Assembly (NCBI GenBank): GCA_964020975.1
Contig: OZ026630.1
Span: forward strand, 20,310,588-20,374,587
DNA from: Hermodice carunculata
Lineage: Eukaryota > Annelida > Polychaeta > Eunicida > Amphinomidae
Length of the DNA stretch: 64,000 nucleotides
Reading direction: 5' to 3'
Positions within the stretch are counted from its first letter, which is position 1, and every line of letters starts with the position of its first letter. Of the stretch, positions 1 to 12,444 are shown one piece after another. The notes below the pieces were generated by a model. It was not told the DNA's origin. It did no database searches and saw nothing but the letters and a program-made list of their open reading frames with translations. The translations under genes were made by a program, and so were the position numbers.

Positions 1-744
1 CCACGAAATTCATGTTCTTTGTTCACCGAGGCACAAGCTTACCTCATACAAAATGGCCTCTGTCTCTAATGACATAGACTTTCCATGATTAATGTATTTA
101 CATACCCAAACTTTTTAATGGTAAATCTCAATGTTGTAGTCGGAAAGGAAGAAATGGAAAGGTTCCATAAGAAGTAATTAATAGAAGCGAGTAAGGTTTT
201 GACCTAAAATAGCTTTTTAAACAAAACAGAAAGGGGTTCAAAACAGACCATACTTCTCTGGCAACACGGCTTGAACTAACAAATTTAATTATGAATGCGG
301 CCACCAGATGACTCTTCAGGCAGTGCCCAATGATCAAAAAGGCATGGTAGTTAAACAAGTATATGTCCATCATACGTTACATTAGCAGTTTAATTTCAAC
401 AAGGAAATGCATCGGCATGATTGCCCAGATTCAAGGTGGGGTTTTTTTTGGTTTGTTTGTTTGTTTGTTTGTTTGTTTGTTTGTTTTTTTTTTTTTTGTA
501 TTTTGTTTGTTTTTTTGTTTTCTTTTGTTTTGTTTTTTTGTTTTTGTTTTTTGTTTTGTTTTGCATTTGACACACAGCTAGACAGCTAGAAAATTAAATA
601 TCTTTATCTTGTACCATTTTACCTTCTTTTATTATTCATTTAGAACAATTTTCAATGCTGCAGCTTTTGCTCACTGTTTATCCAGGAGTCCACGGCACAA
701 TTTTTCAAATTGGGAGTTGAAATGGAAACTCTATCTAAAATATA
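1..744. other. non-coding, low-complexity left flank
   Basis: No gene is recognised here. The stretch is AT-rich and contains a T-rich (GTTT)n insert at about 415-570, described separately. Short open frames over it are made of homopolymer runs and have no recognisable domain. Confidence 0.6.
415..570. repeat. T-rich short insert, copy 1
   Basis: The segment begins with GATTGCCCAGATTCAAGGTG, runs through a long (GTTT)n/poly-T tract and ends near TTGACACACAGC. The same two borders around a similar T-rich tract recur in the same orientation at 1588-1722, inside the right arm of the Tc1/mariner foldback. The shared borders suggest a small mobile or duplicated unit and not a simple microsatellite. 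Confidence 0.55.
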
Positions 745-2205
745 CTCATCTATAAAGTATGTTATATTACAGTTCTTGCGGTCTTTGAAATTCTTCTCAA
801 CAATTAGTACCCCCCCCCCCCTTTTTTTTTTTTTTTTTTCCTGAAAGGTAGCCCTATGTCTCCTCTGAAGTTCAGAAAACATGTATTTACTTCAGGGGTC
901 AAAAATTGTTTACTTTTGTGCAGCCCTAATGAGGGGACTCAGGGTCCCAAAAATGGCACAACATTTCACACATGAGAGTATATATGTGGATTCAGTGTAT
1001 AACTTTACCCATCAATAATCATCATAAGATGGACTTGCTAAATGATCAGTGTGTCCTTTATTGTTCGAATCATCTCATGTATATGCTAGCGTATGCTGCA
1101 CACAAGTTGATTGACTGTGGCCTGTGGAATGGCATTCCACTCCTCTGTCAAAAGTCTTGCAATAACATGCATGGTACTTCCAGCAGTAAGACAGGCTCTC
1201 ATGCACCTGCCCAGAATACCTCAAAGATGTTTGATGGAACTTAAGTCGGCAAATTTGGGTGGCCAGGGTAGAGTCTCAATACGTTCTGCTGCCACAAACT
1301 GTAACGGTGGTGGCAGTCTCATGGTGTGGGCCGGGATATCTGATGGGAGCCATACTTCGTTAGTTTTTTTGCAAGACAACCTCACAGGGCATCGCTTCAT
1401 TGACCAAGTTTTACAACCATAGATCATTCCCTATGCTGGCACCATAGGTGACGATTTTGTTTTACAGGATGACAATGCCCGACCACAAAGGGCACGTATT
1501 GTCACAGTGTTGTTGGCAGCAGAAAGCATTGAAACACCACCCGGGCCACCCAAATCTCCCAACTTAAGTCCCATGTAACATATTTGGGATGATTGCCCAG
1601 ATTCAAGGTGGAGGGGGTCTTTTTTTTTTGTTTTTTTTGTTTTTGTTTGTTTGTTTGTTTTTTTTTTTTTGTTTTTTTGTTTTTTGTTTTTTTTTTGTCT
1701 TTGTTTTGCACTTGACACACAGCCGCATAAGCGCTCGTCTTACTGCTGGAAGCACGATGCATGAAGTTGTAAGACTTGACAGAGGAGTAGAATGCAATTC
1801 CAAAGGTCACAGTTAGTAATATGAAAAAACTTGTGCAGCGTGCGCACATGTGGACATGAGGTGATTGCCAACCACATTGGGCGCGCTGACTATCAGACAA
1901 ATCCATCTTATAATTGATGAATAAAGTTATGCACCGAATCATCTCAATACCATCCACATGCATACTCTCGTGTGTGCAATGCTGTGCAATGTTGTGCCAT
2001 TTTTGGGACACCGACTCCTCTCATTAGGGCTGCACAAAAGTAACCAATTTCTGAACCCTGAAGTAAACACCTGTTTGGGAACTCCAGAGGAGTCACAGGG
2101 CTGCCATTCAGGCCAAAAAATTTGGTCACTATTTGTTGATAAGAATTTTAAAGCCCCCCAAAACTGTAATGTAACTTACTTTTTTTAACGAGTATAGTTA
2201 TGAAG
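745..2205 (+). mobile_element. Tc1/mariner-derived foldback element (relic)
   Basis: The left arm (about 745-1320) and the reverse complement of the right arm (about 1490-2205) align over most of their length. Matching landmarks include TTTACTTCAGGG, TTTGTGCAGCCC, a shared stretch around CTCCTCTGTCAA and GACTTAAGT. The loop reads on the plus strand as the C-terminal part of a Tc1/mariner transposase: GGGSLMVWAGISDG near 1303-1345, DDNARPQRARIV near 1468-1503, then a PNLSPM-type segment before an HIWD-like box. DDNARPH and SPDLSPIEHLWD are hallmark boxes of that family. Only a fragment of the transposase remains and it has in-frame stops, so the element is inactive. The right arm also carries a T-rich insert (1588-1722) that the left arm lacks. 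Confidence 0.7.
1588..1722. repeat. T-rich short insert, copy 2
   Basis: This copy sits inside the right arm of the foldback. The left arm is continuous at the equivalent place, so it was inserted after the arms arose. It shares the border GATTGCCCAGATTCAAGGTG and the far border TTGACACACAGC with the copy at 415-570. Confidence 0.55.
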
Positions 2206-3539
2206 ATATTTAATATTTGAGTTTTCTTTACTTCCTTTATTTAGATATATTAAATTATTACACCTTTTGTTTATTGGATGTGCCTATATCACAAATCTAT
2301 AAATTGAAATTGGAATGACATCTTGCTACATAATCGCTGTAAACATATTCAGGATTATAAGTTTTGTATTTGCTTAAATTAAAATGTTTCAACTTTGGTT
2401 CATGGTTTACTGGATGCGGTTCTAGATCAAACCTTTTAATTGAACTTAGATAGGCACCTCTATCTATTAATAGTTTTCAAGATATTTGAGATTTAGATTT
2501 TGTGTATTGGAATAATCTGCATGAAAGGATACAATGTTTGTTTACGGTTCATTGAAGCGTAACGTATGAACCTGTAAATTGCAATTGGATTGGCAACTCT
2601 ACCTATTATAGTTTTGAAGATACTCCTAGGTTGTCAAGAGCCCTATCAGCATAATTTAGAATGCTGCTTTTTTCCTGGCTCAGTACAATGGCAGATATAA
2701 CAAACCTATATGCACAACTTGAAATTTTATATCTAGAAGAGTTCTTAAGATATGAAACTTTAAAGTTTTTAATTGCCCTAATTTGCGTACTTTTGAACTT
2801 TATAAAAAATCAAGGTAAGACGCCATCGTTCACAGATGCAGTGTTCCCACCAATTTTCAAAGCTGCCACTGATACTGTGTCCGAGAAAAACACCATACAG
2901 CAGAAAGAAAGAAGGAAGGAAGGAAAGAAAGAATGTTTATGTTTGCACCCAGACATAAATATCGGGGTATTTCAATGCCTACACTAGGAATGAAAACGAT
3001 CATAATGACCAGGATGATAAAAATCATTATATACTCATGTGCCTGGTAACTGTGTTCTGGACGTTTATATTATCCATACAAAAGTCATGAAAAAATATGG
3101 AGATAGTATGGTAAAGCTTTAGTGGACATGTGTAAAACTTGGAATATTGAATGGCAAAAAAATATAAGATTTAACTTGCCATGAATACAATGGTTCCAGT
3201 ACAGCTGTTTTAGGAATTAGACATTATTTGCTTATACCTATATGTAAATTACTTCAAGGTATTATATTGGCAAGAAGTATCAGACCATAATCAATTATCA
3301 ATGTTTCATTTCAGCCGTGGCCGAACGCATACATATATTCATACATACAAACGTTATTTAATCTCAAGGTTTTTTGTAACACAAACACTAGCTGAGAACT
3401 AATATCACCGAGAGCTAGTTGTAAGTGAAAAATTGGTATATACAATGACAGCTGGCTGAAATGATTAAAATAGAATGTAAAAGCAGATGTCTATACCCTA
3501 GACAGGACTAAGATCAAATTTAAATCTTGAACACTTGCA
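2206..3539. other. non-coding, AT-rich
   Basis: No gene is recognised. There is a short GAAA/GGAA microsatellite at about 2901-2932 and loosely repeated sentences of AT-rich sequence ending in motifs like TAGTTTTGAAGATA at about 2470 and 2610. An open frame at 2661-2987 has no recognisable domain. Confidence 0.5.
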
Positions 3540-4453
3540 TTGCGGTCCACTTCAAACTTTAATCATTCTCTTGAATGTGAAGTGAATTGTCATCAGCAAA
3601 ATTATGTAAGGAGCAGTGGATAACACTATTAAGAATATCATTCATAAAAATATTTAAAATGGCTCGGCCCTGGACCGAACCTTGGGGGAACACCTTTGGT
3701 TACAGAGCTCCGTCAACTTTTACGTCCAGATACTTAAACGCTTTGTGATCTGTTTCACAACCAGTTGTATGTAAAAGTAGCAGTTTCTTCCGACATTTGA
3801 TAGGACCTCAGTTTTGCCACAGGCAGATGGGTGGCAAGCAATCAAATGCTTTAGAGAGGTCTATAAGCAAAGCACCAACTTTTTTACCACTGTCAAGGGC
3901 CTGCTTCCATTCGTCAATATAACAGGTAAGCAAATGTTGGCAGCCATCGTTCTGTCTAAAAGCAGGTATATAATCGTTTAAAATGTACATCATGAAGCAA
4001 TCCAGCTGCTTCAGCGCTAAAGATTCATAAACTTTTGAAAAAGGCGTGAGGATGATACACGATCGATAGTTTTCCTTTGATAGTGGATTTTTCTTTTTGT
4101 AGATTGGTGTAACTTCAGCACATTTTGTGGTGTATGGGTAAACTGAAGTTTCTACCACTTTACTAAAAGTACTTGTAACTGGTCCACAGATGATCGATGC
4201 TGGTATCTTTGAATGAATGCAGTCATAACCCATGGTTTTTTTAGGATTTAAACTTTTGAGCTTTGCTTTGGACTCTTCTTCAGAAATATGATTAAAACTA
4301 AATTCAGGTTGATGTTTCATCTGAGTCTAAATTTTTACACGCTTGGGTGATTTTTGTGATAGTGTAGAGATGTTTTAACAAAATCAGACGTGTGTTCGAA
4401 ATCTGAGTTTGCTGGTGTATGTTTATCATGTCCAATAGATGTGGCTATGTATG

Positions 4454-4552
<99 letters not shown>

Positions 4553-4576
4553 AAGAACAATAACAATCACAATCAC

Positions 4577-4670
<94 letters not shown>

Positions 4671-5130
4671 GTTCATGGCATTTGCCACATCCTCCGGTTT
4701 ATTTAAGATATGTTCAGTTTCTTCAATCATCAGGGAGCTTGCAGAAACTTTTGCTTTTTCGGAAAAAGGTGGTTTCATTGTTTTACAAATATCTGTGTTT
4801 CGGGGTCCACCTTTACATCTTTTCGCAAGGTATTGATGGATAGACTCTCTTCTGATTTTTGCAGAAATATTTGTTTTGACCTTGAACTTTCCCAACTTTC
4901 TTTGCGTTCAACAATTTTGTACCTTTTCCATAGCCTAGCTTTAGCACCAGAATCATGTTTAGTTTTTTGTTTATGTATGGATGCTCCTTTCGCTTGGATG
5001 CTTTTCACTTTCATAGGAGCGTGATCATTGACAGTATCTGCAAATAATGTCTGAAATACCAACTGACTGTCGCTGGAACCGAAATGGTATGCATCCCAAA
5101 TCAGTAACAAAACTTTCAATAGTGCCTATG
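3540..5130 (-). mobile_element. truncated non-LTR retrotransposon (LINE), endonuclease-RT linker and reverse transcriptase
   Basis: On the minus strand, from 5119 downward, a linker-type stretch contains the HAP segment (VNDHAPMKVK) typical of jockey/CR1-like LINE ORF2 between endonuclease and RT. From about 4320 to 3808 reverse transcriptase motifs follow in order: a LNPKKTMGYD segment, VTPIYKKKNPLSKENYRS, SKVYES, AFRQNDGCQHLL and LLIDLSKAFDC. A degraded PQGS-like region follows at about 3660-3695 and the catalytic box FADDN at 3583-3600. The endonuclease domain and the 3' end are missing, the frame is broken, and a TAA/GAA microsatellite at 4455-4670 interrupts the linker. The clade cannot be fixed by eye. 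Confidence 0.8.
4455..4670. repeat. (TAA)n-(GAA)n-(TAA)n compound microsatellite
   Basis: A TAA tract (4455-4524) changes into GAA (about 4523-4557), passes through a short CAATCA patch, and returns to TAA (4577-4670). It lies inside the minus-strand LINE. Open frames over it are pure poly-Asn, poly-Ile or poly-Tyr artefacts. Confidence 0.95.
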
Positions 5131-6244
5131 AAGCCAGTCAACCTGGAAAACAGCATAATTCATATAAGTGAGAATAGTCAAAAGGCAAATTTATGAAAGC
5201 TTTACAAAGTTCAGGCATACAATACACATTTATGGTACCAATAGGAGACTACATAATGTTCCATCCACTCTGGAACAACCCTCTTGATAGGTTTAGGAGT
5301 ACACTAAAGAAAGCAGCAAATTGACCCTAAGAAATAATAACAATTGAGGTCAAAGCAAGGCGCAAAAACGTTTTATCTTGCATTCAAATGACAAGAGAAT
5401 GTAAGACATTTGCACTTTGGTTCAGTATCACCCATTTGATAGACGTGTAACACACATGCTTTTTACAGTAAAGAAAATACATTTAATGTTAAAAAAATCT
5501 GAATCGCTTTGAAACTGTGCTATAATTTCTTTGTTCGGGTGCCTTTATACAGTTACAATCGTATATGTTGTGGCAAGGATAAAAATTCTTTCAATACATG
5601 CCAGTCCTACATACTTTGCCAAGTTTGCATAAAGAGCATCCTTATCCAATCGTGTTATTTACACGATTTTTAATTTAAATGCTGGCACCACCAAATAGTG
5701 GAGTTTCCTGGACATATCACAGAACGGGTATCATAGTAATCCAATATACCTGAGCATCCGTCTGTATTATCAGGCACAGGTGACCCAAACATGTCCCACT
5801 AGGCCTGTGCCTGATTATGCCAGCGACGATGACGGAGGCTGCAAGTCTCTTGGCTCAGTCGTGGCCGCCATGAGAAATGCACTCACGACAGGTCCCCGCG
5901 CACACATGTGTGAATAGTTTATCGAGTGGCGCGTGCAAGAGGGCCCTAGTGAAGATAAGCGTCAGCTTACCAGGTTTAACCCTCTACAAAAAAAAGTTTA
6001 CAACTACTACTACTACTACTACTTATTCCCTGGTTCATGCAGAGCTATTCTATCAAATCTGCACTTCGATCAGTCTAGCTAAAACTTGAGTTAATCACTC
6101 TTTTATTTGATGCAGACTTCTGATCTTCAGGTGCAATAATAACAGTTTGTAATGCCTGTTTTGAACTGTTTGGTTGAATTCATTTTCAGGATTCAGGATA
6201 TGTTTATGTGACCAGGTATATATGTACATAATCATTCAATACAT
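5131..6244. other. non-coding; inverted repeat and (TAC)n tail
   Basis: No gene is recognised. A hairpin with 10-base perfect arms (CAGGCACAGG at 5771-5780, CCTGTGCCTG at 5804-5813) is followed by a GC-richer block and an A-run plus (TAC)n at about 5990-6022. This looks like the A-rich or simple-repeat tail of an unidentified short retroposon on the plus strand. Confidence 0.4.
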
Positions 6245-6251
6245 TTGTTGC

Positions 6252-6298
<47 letters not shown>

Positions 6299-6320
6299 GT
6301 TTGTTTGTTTGTTTGTTTTG
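6245..6320. repeat. (TTG)n / (TTTG)n microsatellite
   Basis: A TTG tract from 6245 to about 6297 grades into TTTG up to 6320. On the minus strand this is the (CAAA)(CAA) tail of the LINE 3' end. Confidence 0.9.
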
Positions 6321-6455
6321 TACCCCTTCCTTTATTCTTGGTAAGGGAGAACCTCATTAAGACAAATATTTGTCGCTTTTTTTTTTATTTTGTCTTCTAC
6401 CCCTTCCTTTTTTTCTTGGTAAGGGAGAACCTCATTTAGTCAAATATTTGTCGCT
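6321..6455. repeat. 77-bp tandem duplication in LINE 3' UTR
   Basis: Two units start with TACCCCTTCCTTT at 6321 and 6398 and share GGTAAGGGAGAACCTCATT and AAATATTTGTCGCT. They differ at a few positions only. Confidence 0.85.
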
Positions 6456-7010
6456 CTCATGAGGGCCACCCTAATATGATTTCGGCTGCTTCCATTATAC
6501 AGACGACATATTTAACTTTATCTAAAACAGTTATGAGCATAATTGAAGTGGCACACTTACGCATTGCCCTCGTAATAAAGTACCAGATTCAACAAACTGT
6601 CTATTGGCGTGAACAAATATAACAGTTTGGAATAACACATTCTTGCTCATAATCATTTATCAAGAGAATTTTGACGTATCTAGTAAATCCCTGGCAACTA
6701 TGAGTGTAAAATTTCTCTTTTATATGAGTGGGCGTCATATTTATTGTACCTGGTATGTCAAACCTTGGACGACATTTTGCATAGCTATGGTTGAATTCGT
6801 TAATAGATAAGTCTTGATTTTGTCTTGTATTATGTCTACCTAATTCTTGGTTGGTCCTAAATGGAAGAGCATACGGATGCGCGTGACAAACCTTCAAAAA
6901 CTTCCTGTTGAACAGTTTACTGTTAGTATGGGCGGACGAACAGACAACTCGATTCCGACTGGAGAGAAATAGTACAGTTGGCAAATGGTCGAGATATGCA
7001 CACACAGAAC

Positions 7011-10000
7011 CCCCGCTTGGTCTAACTAGAGTTATGGCGTCACCTTACCACCAACGAACCACAAAAACCAGTCTGGTTGACTTTTGATTCAGCCAAGCTA
7101 GTCTCCCTCTTTCTCCCACTATTATTATTTCTGTGCGCCAACACAGACATATTGTTCTTCAAGGAATTCTTTCTTTCTTACTTTCTTTCTTTATACAGGT
7201 AAATTTGTCCGACATTTCATTTGACAACTATGATATGCAGAAACTCCAATTTTGGCATGATTATACTTCCATACATGAAACCTTGAGTTTGTGTAAAGAT
7301 TTTTTAAATTAAGCAAATTAGGGCAATTTGAAAATTTAAATCTTGAATATTTCCAAAACTATCATAGGTACAGATAACCAATCCAACTTTGATTAACATA
7401 TCTGTAACACTGCACATTTTTGTAATTTACATATGACCTCTAAAGGTCCAATATCAAGCTCATTTGGGCCTTTGAAATTTTCTTTTAGCTGTCAGTTTTA
7501 TCCAATTTTGATCACGTTGGGCTCGAATTGTAGACATTGTAATACTGCACATTTTTGTAATTTACATGTGACCTCTTAAGGTCAAAGGTCAAGGTCATTT
7601 GGACCTTTCAAATTTTTATCTAGTCGTATTTACAACTTTTGAAGGCACACAGATTTGATTTGAAGCAAATCTTTTTTTCCAGTCTCTTTCTGTCTTTTCT
7701 TTGTTATTTTTGCGCAGCTTTACGTGGACCATAGGAAGCCTTTCCTTCCTCTCATTATCTTGGCGTCCGTGTGGTGTTTCTTTTGAAACATATCGGAAGA
7801 TGTGGATTCTAATATTGAGGAAGGTAACATATTAAAGATTTCGGGTCCATTATTTATAATACTTTGACATACGTAATGGGAGTTATTCATAAGTAATTGT
7901 TGTCATTTGCTGCCCCTATCCTGCAACAAGCTCTTGACAGAAAGGAGGGCACATTCGTGTATTTAGCAGGGCAAAATGTATTTTGGTGACAAAATGTAGC
8001 AATCTAGCAAAGCAAAAGCCTAAGAAAAGTTCGTCACGTAGTTCAAACCATAAAAAAGTTGCTTAAAATATGCGGAATTGTTGTATTGTATAGCAGAAAA
8101 GGTGTCATTTTCAGATCTTTTCAGTAACAAAATTGCTGCAATTGCCCTCATCAGGGTGGAAGCATAGTTCTGTTGCCTAGCGATATAATTAGCAAGAACA
8201 AGTCCGCAGTGACTTATGAATTTCTCCTATTGGTCTCGCGCATTGGTTCAGTAAGGCGATTTTGAGTCCCGGTATTATGATAACGTATGTTATCCTCATA
8301 ATAAAAACCACTGTAATACCACCTATCCTAATAATTCGTCGATTACAAGACGACAAACGTTCAGAAAGTAGAGTGTAGACACGGGAGAAACGGTGATATA
8401 TGAAGCTGGTGATGGGAAAAGGTAATTATATGCAGGGTTTTCTTCTGAAAATGTGTAATAACTGTATGTGTACTCGGTAAGCCGAGCCGCATACTTCAAT
8501 TCAGTAGCTGAGTACACGGATAAGATAGAATTAAATAAATGATGAGGGATAAAATGGCGTCTATTGCCATTTTAAGAACTGATTCAAGTAACCTCCTAGA
8601 AATTTCACTGTAGCAATATTGTCAAATTTTTCCTGTACCGAATGAGATCTAATATTAAAAGGTTACTATTTTGGCCAGATTTAAATTCCACTGAATTTGA
8701 TTTAGCAATATGTAAAGCTAGTTCTTTTACGTTAAACAAATTCACGAGTTGAACCAGATTTCACCCAACTAATTGCTTCATGTTGTCAATATTTTGCCAG
8801 TTGACAGTCCATCCCTCAGGTTCACAGCTCTTCCTGTTCCACGCAGGCAAGGGCACCATTTCATTACTATAGGTCCAGTAAAAGCAAGTTACGTCTGACG
8901 AGGACGATTACCCGTGACGTAAACTGCTGATGCTGAGTTAAGATAGTCTTGAAACGATTTCCATGCCATGCCCCTCACTCCAAACCATTCAAGGTTAAAG
9001 CAAGGGATATCCTGATCAATTTACCGAACGCCTTTCTTTAATTATATAAAAATGCGTAAGCAAATTTTTCTGTTGGGAATTTCATGTTGAATAAAATATA
9101 AAGTTCACATATTGATATTTTAGTAATATTGTTTCCAAAACCTACATTAAAATACATAGCGGAAATCTGTACTATTTAGAAAATGTAACAATTTGGTAGC
9201 AATAATTCTCTCATGTAACTTTGAAATACCAGACAAAACAGAAATAAGTCTAAAGCTCCCCGCCAGGGTAAAATCGCAGTTTTCAAATATTGACACAATC
9301 TTGGCAAAGTTCATGGTTTAGAGTACTTTACCCTGTGTAATTGAAACATAAATATGTGTATTAGGGGACACATAGAATAATGTAGAACTACATTTGAGCA
9401 ACCGGGAATGGGTCATGTCATATCCAAAAGATTTGTTTGTCTTTCCTCAGGGTGATACGCGATTAAGCCGTTTCACACACATCGGCGGGCATGGCATGTG
9501 ATAAAAAGTCTGTTGAAGAACAGACAGAAACAAAAAGCATAAATGCTCTGACCACAAGTGTCGTTCAAACTGTTTGTTGTTAAGGAAAATAAGACATCAG
9601 GGCGCCATGAGGCGATTTTGAGTCACAAAGTGTTAAAGAAGAACAGCAGTCTCCCCCCCCCCCTTTTTCTCTCATTTATCGTCATTTTAGGTGTTGAATT
9701 GGCAAATTTTTAACGATTTTTCTCAAACAGGTATTTATTTAGAGCTATGTTGTATTTCATTTAGGTGTTCTGATGTGTGGTGTCACCTGGGCTACCCTCC
9801 ATATATAATACACAAACCTTAAAGGGGCACCAGCTGAGATACACAACATTAGCAGGCATATCATAATTATTTGTGCATTCTGTTGATCACCCTCTTTGAT
9901 CTTATCAGTGTTGTATATTAGTTGACACCTGCTACACAACCACATGAGCTGTTAGCTTGTCTGTATTGATTCCTGCATTTTTCCTTCATTGTAAATCCTT

Positions 10001-11088
10001 ATTAAATGAGGTAAATATCTCAGTTTAGTAAATTTGATTATACCTATGCACAGTGCTCTATCCATAGTAAAAGTGGAAAACGTGCACTTGGTCAGGTTTT
10101 CTTGTTTTTTGTAAGAGTCTGACCTAACTCTCATTGCGTTAGTTGTAGGAGTTAATCCAAGGGACATAACAACCCCTCATTTACATATCTAAGAAAAATT
10201 GATATCTGCTTATCAAGACCAGTTGTGAAAAAAAAGTTTGTATTTTCTAATATGGGTCCACATTTATTTTATAAAACGACTCAAAAATTGTAAATTATCA
10301 CCGCAGTAACCCTTTAAAACATTTTTTCTCAACTGCTTTTTAAGTTCCTTGAATGTAATCAATGTAGCCTACTATAATGTCATTGTTGTTTACAATGTGT
10401 ATGAGTACTACAAAATTGCCGTGAGCGAGATACAATTGCCAGGAGACAGTGCATATCTAAAAACACCACCCGGTGTAGTACAAACGACAATTTGTGACAT
10501 AACAGTACGGACCAAGAACGCTCACTTGTAGAACATTCAGTGAGCTGAAACATCATGCTATAAACTGGAATGCATACTCATCAAAATTGATCGTTTTGCG
10601 CTGATCATATACTAGCTTGCAAAAATAGGGCAGGACATGATCTAAAATTCTTTCCGAACTATTTTTCAACCTTTATGATAAATGTGATTTCCTTTATATA
10701 CATATTTGACGGTGTATCCACATTATGATGATGATTAATTATTGCAATTATACATCCTTTTAAGGAAGCAGTAAGCAGTGGTAAGGGTAATGAGGGCGTT
10801 GTTAAACGTTGACTCTTGTGTAAAACACACACACACATACACAGATATATATATATATACATATACATATATAGGATATTGTATGGTCAATTTAGGCGAT
10901 AATAAAGAAGTTGCTAAGCGCGACGGTATCCGTAGTCAACAAACCAGTTAGTTTCTAAACAAGCAACATAGAATGACCATATGTATAATCAAAGTTAAAA
11001 AGAATAAAATAGGGCAGGTACCTATTGATCAGACCTATCAACTGATGACAGATCTCTTCTTTGGTAAAATAACGGAAAGATGTTCATA
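7011..11088. other. long non-coding stretch
   Basis: No coding exon, RNA gene or complete mobile element is recognised over about 4 kb. It contains a short CTTT tract (7168-7193), a ~135-bp duplicated unit (7380-7625) and poly-C/T runs near 9651-9667. A CA/TA tract lies at about 10827-10870. Open frames of 60-90 residues here show no domain and no codon-use signal. Confidence 0.5.
7380..7625. repeat. ~135-bp unit, two diverged tandem copies
   Basis: The block TGCACATTTTTGTAATTTAC followed by a GACCTCTxAAGGTC palindrome-like motif occurs near 7410 and again near 7545. Both are preceded by a related TCCAAxTTTGATxA segment. The spacing is about 135 bases. Confidence 0.75.
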
Positions 11089-11118
11089 TGACATGCTGAA
11101 GTGTACTTCAGCATGTCA
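11089..11118. repeat. perfect short inverted repeat
   Basis: Arms of 14 bases (TGACATGCTGAAGT at 11089-11102 and its reverse complement at 11105-11118) are separated by two bases. No terminator-like or transposon context is evident. Confidence 0.8.
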
Positions 11119-11179
11119 AACCATAAGGTCATCAACATAACCATTATTTTTTTTTTTTCGTTCTTAGAGAATTATTTAT

Positions 11180-11946
11180 TTACCGGGGTACTCCTCGGTG
11201 AGGTCAAAAACCAAATTAACAGTTATACGTTCAAATACCACGTCAAGATACAAACACTTAAACAATGAACTTGTTCACATAAGAGTGTTTATTAATCTGG
11301 GTCCCCGGAGCAGTTTACCTATTGTTGACGGTTCTTTCAATGTAAGTACTCTCGTAGGCAGGATAGTCTCATGTGGCCAATCACCTTGGTCTATTATTAC
11401 CAATGATTTTACGAATCCTTCTACTTTGTCAAGTGTACCTTATGGCGTGTCTGACTCTCTCAAATATTTAATTAACAGTTCTCAATTTAATATTCGTAAT
11501 AGCAGGGAACACCGTATCGCAACGCTGCTTGTGAACTCCTTTTAACCTTGTCGTGCATAATCCGTTATCTTTCGGCTTTACTTTCGACCGTAGCTTTTAT
11601 TTCAACACTTTGTGTTTAGTTTTACTTAGTTATCCTGCTTGGTCGGATCTCCGAGTGGTGGCGCGGGTGTCCGTCCTGGTGATGCCTGCCCCACCACGAG
11701 GACACATGACCCTGCCTTCGTCCTGTGGGTGTGTGTCTCCGCTGGTGAGGGCCTCCTTGGTATTTACCGGGTCCTGACCAGAGGAGACACCAAATTTAAC
11801 CTCTTTTGAGTTCCGTCGTACTGTAGTTTGATTATTTTGGTGCGTGTATTACATGTTTGATCTTGATGTATATGGTAAACGTATTTTGATGTACGTATAT
11901 TTTTCCTCGTTTTCGGGGGTTTTAATAAAGTATTATTATTATTATT
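11180..11946 (+). mobile_element. possible retroelement 3' end with (ATT)n tail
   Basis: A 115-residue open frame (11198-11545) without a recognisable domain is followed by a GC-richer block. The segment ends in TTTTAATAAAG directly joined to (TATTAT)n at 11925-11946. A poly-A-signal-like hexamer running into a simple repeat is characteristic of non-LTR 3' ends. The family is not identified and the assignment is tentative. Confidence 0.35.
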
Positions 11947-12444
11947 ACCTGAGCTGCTTTCTTGGGTGAGGATCAAAATGTAAGTCAGCTGCATATATTA
12001 GCTGGCCACCAGTTTGCTATTTGTGCTAAGACTGTATGTTGGATTTCCTATTCTGTAGAAGAAGGACTGTTTTAATGTAGTTGATAATTTGTTATTTACT
12101 TTAGATGGTTGTTGCTGTAAAACGCATCACATTTTACAACTTTTACATTGCAGAAGGGCATCGATACAATTAAAGGTAAACAGCTGTTTGTTGCTCTACG
12201 ATCACCATATGTGGTTCTATAATTTAACAAAAGAAACGGCGATAATCTGTATACTTGTAGCCAACCGATTACCCGGTGTTGCTTTTGTTGCTTTAGACCT
12301 GTCCATTAACTTACTTTGTTTTGAAAATGTAATTATAAGCTAGTTACTTATGTTACGAACACATTACAGATTAATTAAATCATTTAACTTTACAATTTCA
12401 TGTTACAGAATTTTTCACTAAAAATACTGGATAATAATAAAATA

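Larger units (their letters stand above)
6245..7010 (-). mobile_element. 3' end of a non-LTR retrotransposon with (CAA)n tail
   Basis: The minus-strand open frame 7005-6601 ends in a C-terminal segment with THSCQGFTRYVKILL followed by a C-x6-C-x2-C pattern (ECVIPNCYIC). The minus-strand relic at 17.4-18.4 kb has a clearly related ending (THSYSGFSKFIKSLL), so both appear to be C-termini of the same LINE type. Below the stop lies a 3' untranslated part with a 77-bp tandem duplication and then (CAAA)n/(CAA)n, the kind of simple-repeat tail LINEs have. The RT part is missing. Confidence 0.55.

Noticed and set aside
2661-2987. 108-residue frame starting MLLFSWLSTMADITNLY
   Set aside because: No recognisable domain, and its end runs through a GAAA microsatellite.
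4335-4895. 186-residue open frame with poly-Tyr and poly-Ser
   Set aside because: It is a read-through of the TAA/GAA microsatellite; only its flanks belong to the LINE linker.
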